A stretch of DNA of 64,000 bases from an uncultured Opitutia bacterium. GTDB taxonomy: Bacteria; Verrucomicrobiota; Verrucomicrobiia; Opitutales; Coraliomargaritaceae. The stretch is from NCBI GenBank assembly GCA_937136395.1, contig CAKZOI010000046.1:1-64000 (forward strand), read 5' to 3'. The position numbers were made by a program, and so were the translations under genes. Positions 28,101 through 38,700 of the stretch are shown piece by piece; position 1 is the first letter of the stretch; every line of letters begins with the position of its first letter. Below the pieces are notes generated by a model, which did not search any database, was not told the DNA's origin, and was given only the letters and a program-made list of their open reading frames with translations.

Positions 28101-28119
28101 GTAGGGACGGCTCCCGTCC
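28101..28119 (+). repeat. REP-like hairpin with GTAG foot
   Basis: GTAG at 28101-28104, then a 6-bp stem GGACGG/CCGTCC (28105-28110, 28114-28119) with loop CTC. Same foot-plus-stem design as the units at 2463-2526 and 38941-38966. Confidence 0.5.
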
Positions 28120-28470
28120 AGAGCACTTGCATAAAGTCGGACTCAAAATGATGGAAGGATGCGTTTCTACGCGTCTGCTTTCGTTGCAACACGACTTGGC
28201 CGATACAATGACACAACGGACCTCTGATTCCTAAATTTATTGGCACCCTAGAACTTTTGTTGAACAGACTGCTACATAAGGCAACGATACGACATTGGGG
28301 CCCGATGTCTTTTTTAATGAAATGAATGACAAGATCACACCTCGACACGCTCTGAAATCAGCATCTGAGCAACTTATAAGCAATGATTCATATCATGATC
28401 TGTAAATTACCAGTAAATCACTTGAACTGCCATAATAGAATTGATCTTCATCAGTAAAGATCTTTGCTAT

Positions 28471-28488
28471 ACATTACAATTGTAATGT
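28471..28488. promoter_or_regulatory. 18-bp perfect palindrome upstream of the giant CBM/GH gene
   Basis: ACATTACAATTGTAATGT is perfectly self-complementary and lies 89 nt before the start of the 2317-residue gene, surrounded by TATACA-like sequences. A likely operator for a dimeric regulator; the regulator is unknown. Confidence 0.5.
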
Positions 28489-28577
28489 TACTATACAAAT
28501 GTGATTTCGAACGACCTATGTCCCTAAACATAACTCGTTTTAGCCCTCCCGAGTAAACACCCTAAATAGCCCACCCT

Positions 28578-31500
28578 ATGAAAATTAATTGTATCAAACG
28601 ATTAGCACTCGCGCTATTCGCTACGACCGCCATTGCTTCAGCACAGACTTATAATGAAAGTGGCGGCCTCGTAGTAATGGAAGTGGAAAACACGCCCTCC
28701 TCACTAGGGCTATGGCAGGAAGAAAGCTCACTCTCCGGCTATTCAGGCTCTGGATACCTTCGCTTTCTGGGAAATACCTTCGAGACTGGCCCCGCAACCT
28801 CCCCACTTGAATACACCTTTAAGATCAATCAAGCGGGTCTTTATTACTTACATCTGCATTGTGCCAAAGAAATCCATGAGGGACGAAACGATGTGGCCAA
28901 TGACTGCTATGTGCGCGTTGAGGGGGACTACAATGCAGGACCTGGACCGTATACTAATCACGGCGACAACGCCTCGCTTTCCTTACTGCAAAGTAACACC
29001 AAGTATTTCGGCGGAGCTGTCAATAACTGGAAGTGGGAAAACGGCCAAAACTCATCTGGTGCTCAAGGCAATCTCGATCCCGGCGGACATGCCAACAAGC
29101 GGGTCGCCGTCTACGACTTCAAGGCAGGCGAAACCTATAAGCTAGTCGTTTCAGGACGTTCCAAGTTCTTCAGAATCAACCGTATCGTCTTTCGCCATAC
29201 GAACACTGCACAGTCTACCGCTCAAAACCTTAACACGCCAGAGTCACAAACCATAACAGGTGGTGGCTCTAGTATCGTTTACGACGCCATTGATGATTTC
29301 TCCAATATCACCAACGGAGACGTTCCCTACTATCAAGACAACGGTAACGACGTGTTAGCAATCGCGGCAAATATCGTTGACAACCGCACCGGTTTCGCTC
29401 GGGCATCACGCACCTTCGGTGGAGCCACCGGTAGCTACGATGTGACCATCACTACGATGACTGAAGAAGACGGCGAATCGACCTACCGCTTACTGGTTAA
29501 TGGAACCCCTGTCGCCACCTATATTAACCCTTACATCGGCCCAGGCTCTCCACTTGACCTGCAAACAAATACACACACGTGGTCAGGAATCGCCGTAACA
29601 AACGGAGACACCATCGCCATCGAATCGAATGCCGACACCAACGGTGAAATTCCAGAAACAGGTGGCACCGCATGGGCTCGGGGCCGTTGGCGCCAAATCG
29701 AATTTTCGACAAGCACAAACCTAGTCAAACCACCCGCTGGTCGGATCGCCTACGTCGCCGACGGTAATTCGCCTGACCCAGACGACATCGGGGCAAATGC
29801 AGTTGTATTAGGACTTTTGAAAGGCGCTGGTCTACAGGATCGTCTCGTGCATTTCTCAAATTCCTGTGATCTCAATCCATTAGCCACTGGTGGAAGCCAA
29901 ACTATTGACGCCGCGAATGAACTACGTCGCCAGAACAAGTTGCACACGCTCACTGGCGAAGGCATCGGATTTTTCGGACCGTTCCCGAACCTTACTGATT
30001 ACTATAACTGCCGAACTGAGCAAACTGCAGCCGTCAATGATCTTCGCGACGCCATTAATGCTTCTTCAGCAAATGATCCGCTCTGGATTGTGGAAGCCGG
30101 CGAACCTGACATAATCGGTTACGCACTCGATGCCGCCACCGCTTCCAAACGTCAATACGTCCACATCATTTCACACCACCCTGCTAACGACAACAGTGGT
30201 GACTTCTTCACTTGGCAGCAGATTCTAGACTTCGGAATTACCGAACACCAAATCGGCGACCAGAATGTCGGTCTTAAAGTGCTCATCAGCACCGGTCTCT
30301 GGGACTGGGCCGAGAACCATATCAACCCCGCCATGGTATGGATCTTAGATCAACTCAAGTATGCCGAAGCAGACGGTGTCGTCGCCTTCCAGGACAATCA
30401 TTACGACTGCTCTGACGCCGGAATGATTTACTGGTGGATCACTGGTGCGAATAACGGAGGAAACAAATTTTCCACACCAGTCGAAATCAAAGACATGCTG
30501 CTGAACGACCCCAATTCTGGCTTAGGCGATGTTACTTTTCCAGTAGCCCACTGGAAACTCGATGAAGGCAGTGGTATTATCGCCACAGACGCTTCAGACT
30601 ATGGTCACACAGGTGCACTTCTGAACGGTGTCACTTGGGCAAATGATGCGACCCGCGGCGTCTATGCTCAATTTGATGGCATCGATGATCGCATCTCAAC
30701 ACCATTTAGTTATGCACTCTCCTCCAGTGACGACTTCACTTGGGCATGGTGGGCGAAAAGCACGCTTCCCTCGACGGACACCACCCAGAAAGGTTCCATC
30801 ATGGTGGGCAATCGCTATGGAGCCACAGGTGAGCAGAATTTTGAATTCATCAAGCTCAAGCCCGATGGGGGAGCATTTGCAAACACCGATTCGATCAGTT
30901 CAATTGAGAGCTATGACTACACGGATCTTCCCTCCGATGAGTGGCACCACTACGCAATGGTGAAGAACGGTAATAGTTATCAATGGTATGTCGATGGTGT
31001 CGCCCAAGGTGCTCCTCAAACCATCAACTACAACGAAAGTTCATCAATTCCGGTTCTAATCGGCGGCGATGATGATGGCAGCGGCACTAAGGTGAACGAA
31101 CACTTTGAGGGCGGCATTGATGATGTGGTGCTGTATCAGCGCGCATTGACCACAAATGAGATTGTAGATGTCCAGAGCGGCATCTACTTCCCACCGCCCC
31201 CAGTCATTGAAATACTTGCAGGCTGGGATACTTGGGATAGTGCAACGACTCCAACAGCCTCCGTCACAGCAACGAATATATCTGCTACAGCGGCGACAAC
31301 GACTGCGCAACAAGATTGGGTTACTACAGATGAAAGAGGCGCTAGTAACGACGGCACATGGGGAAGCAATGCGAGTTCGCCTACTGCAAGCACGGCTATC
31401 GTTGATGGCGAAAACCTAACACTACCAAACGCAACAACTGACGGAACAATCACGCTAACAATCACGAATAATGGAGCAGAAGACATCGTCTTGGATGCAT

Positions 31501-34500
31501 TCCATTTTGATGCGTATGCCTTCCGTCCCAAGGCCGCAAGAACCTACGCCTTGAGCGTGCAAGCTGGCGGCGGCATAAGCGCAGGAACCGTATTCACTTC
31601 AGCAAACGACGCAATTACTAGTGTGGGAGGCACGAACAGCAACAGCGCACACGACGACATCGATATCGCGTTGGATGGACTCGCAGACCATACACTTGAA
31701 CCCGGTGAAGCCGTGCAATTCCTACTCGCTTTTTCAGGAGGTGACGGTGACGGATCTGGCGGGCATCACTTATTTTTGGATAACCTAGCCGTGACGCACT
31801 CCGTCACGACGACTCCGGTCTACGCACCTCAAGTCAATGCAGGATCGAATGTGTCCATCACCCTTCCTGAAAACCAAGTCGACTTGACTGGAACCGCTAT
31901 CGACAACGGAACAGTCGTTTCCTATCTCTGGACTCAGGAAGCTGGACCGAACACAGCCAGCTTGACCGGTGCGAACACCAACAACCTCTCTGCTGGAAAT
32001 CTAGTGCAAGGCACTTACACCTTCCGCCTGAGCGCCACCGATGATGAAGGTAACATCGGCACCGACGATGTCTCTGTAACAGTGATCGCTCAGGTAACAA
32101 CCTTTGCGGCAGTCACCTCGTATACCCTGATCAACGCAGATACCGATCAACCGGTTGCCGGATTCGATCCTATCCCGAATGGCTCAACGATCAGTAAAGC
32201 CTCCGTTGGAACAAGTTCCTTTAACATCCGTGTGAATACCTCACCCTCGACCGATTTCGGTAGTGTGATTATCGCCCTCTCGGGTGCCACCACAGAAAAC
32301 GTCACCGAAAGCATCCCGGTCTGGGCCTTGTTTGGCGACACCGCTGGTGATTATAAGCTAGGCGCACTGAATAATGGTGCACACACTCTGACTGCGACTC
32401 CGTATGACCAGGATAACGGCGCTGGCGATGCGGGAACACCGCTGACTATCAACTTTACCGTTGTGGACACCGACCTGGGACTACCTACAGTCAATGCAGG
32501 CCCTGATCAGGCGATCACCCTGCCCACCAGCTCGATCAACCTGTCCGGTAGCGCCAGTGACAATGGCTCCATAACTTCAACAGTCTGGACTCAACAATCT
32601 GGCCCCAACACCGCGGCATTGAGCCAACAAAACACGCTCAACCTGTTTGCATCTGGCCTCATCCAAGGCACCTATATCTTCCGCCTCACAGCCACGGACA
32701 ATGAAAGTAATACCGCCTACGATGAGGTTAGCGTAAACGTAATACCAGAGGGCGGTGGCAGCGCCGCGATCACTGGCGAGCTGAAAAAGTGGCATAAGGT
32801 TACCTTCTCCTGGAATGGCCCAAGCACCAGCGAAACGGCTGGAACGAATCCATTCAGTGACTATCGCCTCAACGTAACCTTTAGTCACGCTGGAAGCGGC
32901 AAGAGCTATACCGTGCCGGGCTACTTTGCTGCGGATGGAAATGCTGCTGAAAGCTCTGCTGATTCCGGAGATGTATGGCGTGCACACTTTGCACCCGACG
33001 AAATTGGTGAATGGACCTACAGCGTTTCATTCCGCACCGGATCAGATATAGCGATCAGCACTGTCGCAGGAGCTGGAGCTTCGGCGGGATCCTTCGATGG
33101 AGATTCTGGAACTTTCCAGATCACCGCGACTGACAAGACCGGACGCGATCTGCGTGGTAAAGGACGGCTTCAATACGTCGGCAAACACCACCTACAATTC
33201 GCGGAGACAGGCGAGTATTTCATCAAGGCTGGACCCGACGCACCTGAGAACTTCCTCGCATACGATGACTTCGATGGCACGCCAAACGATCAAAACAACC
33301 AGCCAAATCTCCGTAAATCATGGAGTCCTCATGCTGGAGATTATCACGCGGCTTCCGCATCACAATTCACTTGGCAAAGTGGTAAAGGCACCGAAATCCT
33401 CGGAGCGGTCCGCTACCTCGCTCAAGAAGGTCTAAACGTATTCTCCTTCCTGACTTTCAGTCTCGATGGAGATGACGACAACGTCTTCCCGCACCGCCTA
33501 AAGTCAACAGTGGCGGCCTATGAAGCTGTAGCCGACAACGGACGTTGGGCGAGTGCGAATGGCGTGTATCACGATCGCTTCGATATTTCCAAAATGGCAC
33601 AGTGGGAGCGCGTTTTCGAATATGGCACACAACAGGGCATGTATTTGCACTTCAAGACACAGGAAACTGAAAATGACGATCGCATGGACAGCGGTGAACT
33701 GGGTAGAGAACGAACACTCTATTACCGAGAACTCGTTGCCCGCTACGGTCACCACCTTGCACTGAACTGGAATTTGGGAGAGGAAAATACCAACAATGAT
33801 ACGCAGCGCAAGGCCTTCGCCCAGTGGTTTTACGACAACGATCCCTATCGCCACAACGTGGTGCTCCACACCTATCCCCTCGCGAAGAGCGCAGTCTACA
33901 CACCAATGCTTGGGGCAGCGTCCAAATTAACGGGCTTATCCCTCCAGACCAATCAGGCAGACTTCGTAAACGTCTTCCCTGACACCTTAACTTGGGTGCA
34001 GAACTCAGCAAGCGCTGGTGTGCCTTGGGTGGTCGCTTGTGACGAGCCAGGTGATGCGCAACACGCTCTTCGTCCTGCTGGCGACGAAGGAAACAGTTGG
34101 GTCGATGGACGCATCAACGCCCTTTGGGGTAATGTCATGGCTGGTGGTGCCGGAGTGGAATTCTACTTTGGTTATCAGCACGCCGAATCAGACTTAAATC
34201 TGCAAAATTTCAGATCCCGTGATGGTTTCTGGGATTACTGCCGCTTCATGATCCAGTTCTTCGAAAACAACAACGTCCCCTTCCAGGACATGAGTAATGA
34301 AAACGCCCTGTCCTCGAATGCCGACTCATGGTGTCTACGCAAGGCAGGCAGCCATTACATCGTTTATCTGAAGAACGGTGGCACCACCAATCTCGACCTA
34401 AGCGGCGCAACTGGTAACTTTGATGTCCGCTGGTATGATCCACGTAACGGCGGCGCACTTCAAAGCGGTTCGGTCACATCAGTGACGGGTGGCTCTACAG

Positions 34501-35531
34501 TAAGCCTGGGAACGGCACCCTCTTCCGCCAGCTATGACTGGGTGGTTTATGTGACCAACGGTTCTACCAGTATTCCGACCATCTCTGACGTCATGAATGG
34601 CTTTGCAGAAGATGCAGATGTCCGCTCGGATGCGGTTATTACAAACCTAAACACCGACACCTTGGTGCCTGGACGCTCAGGTGGAGGTGGTGGAGTTGAT
34701 CGCTCTTCGATTCTAGTCTTCCAGCTACCTGACTTAGGGCCCGCCTCAGCTCCGTTCACAACTGCCACGCTCACCTTCAACGTCGATAGCGTTAGCTCGA
34801 CCCCTCCAGGAGTCGATCTTTACGGCCTTGGAAAACGGAGCGCGCCTACTGTACTCGCTAGTGACTATTTCGGTGAAACTGGAACGGCCGACCCTACCGA
34901 TGCCGTCAGAATTCAGACCAACATCCTAAGTTCAAGCACAGGCACAGGCAGCAAGAGCTCCAGCGCAAGCAGCGCACTTACCACCTACCTGAATGCCCAG
35001 TATGACAATGGTAACGGGATCGGAGAGTATGTATTCCTACGCTTGAGCACAAACGCACCAATATCCGGTCTACTTCGCCATTTCGTGACCTCTGCGGATG
35101 CGGCGGGCAACAATGGTCCGCGGATTGCCTACTCCACGAGTGTCCCACAAGACGTGAACACCTGGCTTAGCACGTTTACCTTCCCACAGGGGGCCGACAC
35201 ATCGCTTAGCGGAGATGCAGACTTGGACGGCCTGAGTACTTGGTTCGAGTATCTCTTTGGTCTCGACCCTTCAAATCCAAGTTCCGTTGCTCCGATGACG
35301 AAGACACCTGAACCAACGACTGGGACCTTTCGTTACACACGAAGAAATCCCGAGCTATCAGGCAACGACTATCAAGTTTGGAAATCGACTGATCTATCAG
35401 ACTGGCAACTCGATTCATCTGCGAGCCAAAGCGTCATCATCGATGGCGATGTACAAGAAGTCGAAGTGACGCTTTCAGGGGATAAACCACTGACAGATCC
35501 ATCTATGTTCGTTCAAATTCGAGCCGAATAA
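28578..35531 (+). CDS. 2317-residue secreted multi-modular enzyme (CBM-like, nucleoside-hydrolase-like, LamG, PKD-like, DUF5060/apiosidase-like GH)
   Basis: Signal peptide 1-22. Rough domain order: CBM-like and beta domains 23-380; nucleoside-hydrolase-like 385-650 (DGNSPDPDDIGANA); LamG 656-870; AGWD sandwich 877-1075; PKD-like 1083-1172 and 1300-1390 (TGTAIDNGTVVSYLWTQ, SGSASDNGSITSTVWTQ) around another beta domain; DUF5060 at 1398-1510 (KKWHKVTFSWNGPS, FAPDEIGEWTYSV). A DUF4038/GH140-like TIM barrel spans 1531-1888, with LAQEGLNVFSFLTF and LALNWNLGEENTN, whose Glu is a candidate acid/base. A collagen-binding-like sandwich (1893-1995), a DNRLRE-like domain and an EF-hand-like tail (GDADLDGLSTWFEYLFGLDP) follow. 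It would act on the cell surface or outside the cell. Joining a nucleoside-hydrolase-like domain and a glycosidase in one chain is unusual. The substrate is inferred only from the island. Confidence 0.85.
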   Translation: MKINCIKRLALALFATTAIASAQTYNESGGLVVMEVENTPSSLGLWQEESSLSGYSGSGYLRFLGNTFETGPATSPLEYTFKINQAGLYYLHLHCAKEIHEGRNDVANDCYVRVEGDYNAGPGPYTNHGDNASLSLLQSNTKYFGGAVNNWKWENGQNSSGAQGNLDPGGHANKRVAVYDFKAGETYKLVVSGRSKFFRINRIVFRHTNTAQSTAQNLNTPESQTITGGGSSIVYDAIDDFSNITNGDVPYYQDNGNDVLAIAANIVDNRTGFARASRTFGGATGSYDVTITTMTEEDGESTYRLLVNGTPVATYINPYIGPGSPLDLQTNTHTWSGIAVTNGDTIAIESNADTNGEIPETGGTAWARGRWRQIEFSTSTNLVKPPAGRIAYVADGNSPDPDDIGANAVVLGLLKGAGLQDRLVHFSNSCDLNPLATGGSQTIDAANELRRQNKLHTLTGEGIGFFGPFPNLTDYYNCRTEQTAAVNDLRDAINASSANDPLWIVEAGEPDIIGYALDAATASKRQYVHIISHHPANDNSGDFFTWQQILDFGITEHQIGDQNVGLKVLISTGLWDWAENHINPAMVWILDQLKYAEADGVVAFQDNHYDCSDAGMIYWWITGANNGGNKFSTPVEIKDMLLNDPNSGLGDVTFPVAHWKLDEGSGIIATDASDYGHTGALLNGVTWANDATRGVYAQFDGIDDRISTPFSYALSSSDDFTWAWWAKSTLPSTDTTQKGSIMVGNRYGATGEQNFEFIKLKPDGGAFANTDSISSIESYDYTDLPSDEWHHYAMVKNGNSYQWYVDGVAQGAPQTINYNESSSIPVLIGGDDDGSGTKVNEHFEGGIDDVVLYQRALTTNEIVDVQSGIYFPPPPVIEILAGWDTWDSATTPTASVTATNISATAATTTAQQDWVTTDERGASNDGTWGSNASSPTASTAIVDGENLTLPNATTDGTITLTITNNGAEDIVLDAFHFDAYAFRPKAARTYALSVQAGGGISAGTVFTSANDAITSVGGTNSNSAHDDIDIALDGLADHTLEPGEAVQFLLAFSGGDGDGSGGHHLFLDNLAVTHSVTTTPVYAPQVNAGSNVSITLPENQVDLTGTAIDNGTVVSYLWTQEAGPNTASLTGANTNNLSAGNLVQGTYTFRLSATDDEGNIGTDDVSVTVIAQVTTFAAVTSYTLINADTDQPVAGFDPIPNGSTISKASVGTSSFNIRVNTSPSTDFGSVIIALSGATTENVTESIPVWALFGDTAGDYKLGALNNGAHTLTATPYDQDNGAGDAGTPLTINFTVVDTDLGLPTVNAGPDQAITLPTSSINLSGSASDNGSITSTVWTQQSGPNTAALSQQNTLNLFASGLIQGTYIFRLTATDNESNTAYDEVSVNVIPEGGGSAAITGELKKWHKVTFSWNGPSTSETAGTNPFSDYRLNVTFSHAGSGKSYTVPGYFAADGNAAESSADSGDVWRAHFAPDEIGEWTYSVSFRTGSDIAISTVAGAGASAGSFDGDSGTFQITATDKTGRDLRGKGRLQYVGKHHLQFAETGEYFIKAGPDAPENFLAYDDFDGTPNDQNNQPNLRKSWSPHAGDYHAASASQFTWQSGKGTEILGAVRYLAQEGLNVFSFLTFSLDGDDDNVFPHRLKSTVAAYEAVADNGRWASANGVYHDRFDISKMAQWERVFEYGTQQGMYLHFKTQETENDDRMDSGELGRERTLYYRELVARYGHHLALNWNLGEENTNNDTQRKAFAQWFYDNDPYRHNVVLHTYPLAKSAVYTPMLGAASKLTGLSLQTNQADFVNVFPDTLTWVQNSASAGVPWVVACDEPGDAQHALRPAGDEGNSWVDGRINALWGNVMAGGAGVEFYFGYQHAESDLNLQNFRSRDGFWDYCRFMIQFFENNNVPFQDMSNENALSSNADSWCLRKAGSHYIVYLKNGGTTNLDLSGATGNFDVRWYDPRNGGALQSGSVTSVTGGSTVSLGTAPSSASYDWVVYVTNGSTSIPTISDVMNGFAEDADVRSDAVITNLNTDTLVPGRSGGGGGVDRSSILVFQLPDLGPASAPFTTATLTFNVDSVSSTPPGVDLYGLGKRSAPTVLASDYFGETGTADPTDAVRIQTNILSSSTGTGSKSSSASSALTTYLNAQYDNGNGIGEYVFLRLSTNAPISGLLRHFVTSADAAGNNGPRIAYSTSVPQDVNTWLSTFTFPQGADTSLSGDADLDGLSTWFEYLFGLDPSNPSSVAPMTKTPEPTTGTFRYTRRNPELSGNDYQVWKSTDLSDWQLDSSASQSVIIDGDVQEVEVTLSGDKPLTDPSMFVQIRAE

Positions 35532-35582
35532 AAACGCTTCAATCTTCGGTGTTCGGCAAACTGCCTTGCACCTCTCTTTTAG

Positions 35583-35614
35583 AAAGACTCGGTGGCAGCA
35601 CCGAGTCTTTTTTT
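35583..35614 (+). terminator. Intrinsic terminator after the giant enzyme gene
   Basis: An 11-bp perfect stem (35583-35593 with 35600-35610), 6-nt loop GGCAGC, and seven T residues from 35608. It separates this gene from the GH2 gene. Confidence 0.93.
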
Positions 35615-35798
35615 GTTCCATACAAGACAAGTCAAGGTGATCAAACGATCCACTAAAACCAAAACTTAGTGTCACCACTCCGCCTCGCCAATCGCCCTCC
35701 AAAACCTATGTTTTTATGCGATTTCTTTTTGCCATTAAGGAGAAGGTCAAATACTACACTACGCATCAGAACTCACATTATTCCGATTCCCAATTGCT

Positions 35799-38700
35799 AT
35801 GAAGCTACGAACCCTTTCGATTTTTAATCTAACAAGTAACCTTGAGCTCACAAAAACTCACTGCCACCCGCATACGCAAAGATCCGCACCATCTATTGCC
35901 AGCCGCATAGTGAGTCGTTTCTTGCCTATCTTTTTAATGCTATGGGCAGGCACCCTGTGCTCAGCGCAACGAGTGCTCTTCAATGAGGACTGGAAATTTA
36001 TCGAAGCCGATAAAAAAGGAGCTGAGCAAGTCGATTACGCTGACTCAGCGTGGCGTACACTCGACCTTCCACACGACTGGAGTGTCGAAGGGAAATTTGA
36101 CCGTAAAAACCCCAGCACAGATCGCAGTGGTTATCTGCCTACGGGTATCGCATGGTACCGCAAAACGATCGATGTCCCGTCTGAATGGAAAGGCAAGCGG
36201 GTCGCCATAGAGTTCGACGGCATTTTCCGCAACAGCACCGTATGGGCGAATGGGAAGAAACTTGGTATGCGCCCATATGGCTGGATCTCCTTCGGATACG
36301 ATATCAGCGACATTGTTGACGACTCCAATCGCATCACTTTTGCCGTAAGAGTAGACAATAAATTACAACACGCAGCTCGCTGGTATACCGGTTCCGGAAT
36401 TTACGCAAACACTTGGATAAACGTGCGTGAAGCAATACATATCCCAAAATCGGGAATCTGGATTCGCACAAAAGGCTCAACCGTTTCAATTGATACGGAA
36501 GTCATCAATACTTCCTCAACTACTGAAAATTGTGGAGTCAGAACCACTATTCTAGATTCAAAGGGGCAGGTCTTAGCAGTCAAGGAGTCTGCCATCAGCT
36601 TAGAAGCCGGTCAGACTGACTCGGTAAAGCAAAAAATTGAAATTGAGAACCCCTCACTCTGGTCGCCAGACAATCCATACCTTTATGTAGCAGTGAGCGA
36701 GGTGGTGCTCGCTTCAGAAACACAGCATCACATCGAAACACGATTTGGAGTGCGTGATATCGAATGGAAGCCAGGTTCCGGGATGTGGCTCAATGGCGAA
36801 AACATAAAGCTAAGAGGTGTTTGTCAGCACCAGCATGTAGGAGCACTCGGCGCAGCCGCTCCAGAGAAGATTCTACGCTATCGCGTGCAACAAATGAAGG
36901 ATATGGGGTGCAACTCGATTCGCGCAGCCCATAATCCGCACACACCAGAATTTTACGCAATTTGTGATGAAATCGGCATGATTGTGATGGATGAATTTGT
37001 CGATGGATGGAACCGAAAGGCACGCCATGACTACGGGGCACATGATTTCGATGAATGGTGGGAGCGCGACCTCACCGATTGGATCAAGCGTGACCGCAAT
37101 CATCCATCGGTATTTCTCTGGAGTGTCGGTAACGAAACACATGGCGAGATTGGAAAAGAGATGGTGGCAAAGTGCCATGAACTGGACCCCACTCGGCCCG
37201 TAACATCAGGAGCCTCGGCCTCTGAATACATGGACATACTCGGTGTGAATGGCGCCAGTGAAGGCAAAGGTTGGTTCGACAATCTCCCAAATGATCGTGT
37301 CTTCATCGGCACTGAAAATACACACACTTGGCAGACACGTGGCTACTACCGCACGCAGACTTGGTATCGTGATGGCAAGTTACGCGAAGCCGTAGACATC
37401 CCCAACCTAACTGAAAAAGAGATTTTCACAGTAGACTGGACAGATAACTCTCAACGTAGCAATCGAAAGCAATTCTATAAATCAAGCTACGACAATGCCA
37501 CCGTGCGCTCCCCTGCTCGACGTATGATTGAGCAGATTCGCGACATCCCAAACAATGCAGGAATGTATCGCTGGACTGGGCACGACTATCTCGGCGAAGC
37601 AGGCCTAGCCAGCGGAGCTTGGCCCTTCAAACTGTTCTCTGGAGGCACCTGCGATTTGGCTAATTTCAAGAAGGACCTATACTTCCTCTACCAAAGCCAA
37701 TGGACCACCGAACCAATGGTGCATATTCTTCCACACTGGACCCACCCGGTCATGGAGCTGGGCACAGAAATCCCAGTTTGGGCCTATTCAAACTGTGACG
37801 AGGTTGAGCTCTTCCTCAATGGCACATCACTCGGTAAACAAAAGCCCGGCACCAAGTGGCAGGAAATGCAATGCCAGTGGATGGTCGGCTGGGCGCCTGG
37901 CGAATTGGTCGCCGTTGCCTACAATAATGGCAAAAAGGTCGCCGAAAAAGTGATCCGAACCGCTGGCACTCCAGCGAAAATTGAATTGTCCGTAGATGGA
38001 GAACCGCTAGCCGATACTGGTAAAGACATCGTTCAAGTCCGCACCACCTTTCTCGATGCTAAAGGCGAGTTCTATCCCTATGGTGAGAACCGAGTCTGGT
38101 TCGATCTCGTGGGACCTGCGAGTATCAAAGCACTCGATAACGGTAAGCCAAATGATGTTGAGCCCTTTTTCGGAACAACGGATCGCACAGCCTTCTTCGG
38201 TCTTGCGCGGGCCTATATAGAGTCAAAGAAAGAATCAGGCGACATTGCTTTGATTGCGGGTGCTATTTTGGGTGACAAGAAACTCGTGGTTTCCAATAAA
38301 GTTCATATCGACGTGCAACAAATTGCATTGCGCGGTAAGCCAGAAAACAAGTCGCTCGAGATTTTCTATACGACCGACGGATCAAGTCCCTCGACCCGAT
38401 CGACTCCTTACACCGATGGCTTCGAAGTTAACCTAGGCACCACTGTCAAAGCCCTTGTTACGAAGAACGGGAAGCAAGTATTAATGATGGAAGAACGCTT
38501 CGCGAACGACGTCGGTCTGCTCTGGGAAGGCGGAGGCTTGGACACCGATTTCGGTGGCGATCAAGCTGAGGACGCAGAGCTAGGTAATGCTAAAATTTCA
38601 ACCGAAGGTAAAAACTACAACGGATCTGCATATGTCAGAATCGACACTGTGGGTGCCTATGTAGAATGGTATCGCGAAAATGACGGCGACACCGCCGACG

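Larger units (their letters stand above)
27983..28577. other. Non-coding stretch with a LamG remnant, a REP-like hairpin and a palindrome
   Basis: Directly after the TGA at 27980-27982 the same frame reads THLIAH, a second TGA, then KLDDGSGTGTT up to about 28055. This aligns with VAHWKLDEGSG of the downstream paralogue's LamG domain. A GTAG-headed hairpin follows at 28101-28119 and an 18-bp perfect palindrome at 28471-28488. A 108-codon minus-strand frame at 28022-28348 spans these remnants and is not considered a gene. Confidence 0.75.

Noticed and set aside
28022-28348. 108-codon minus-strand frame
   Set aside because: It runs antisense over the LamG remnant and a REP-like hairpin, and the translation has no domain character.
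35745-35760. Purine-rich sequence about 70 nt upstream of the GH2 start considered as a ribosome site
   Set aside because: No start codon follows at a usable distance in the GH2 frame.
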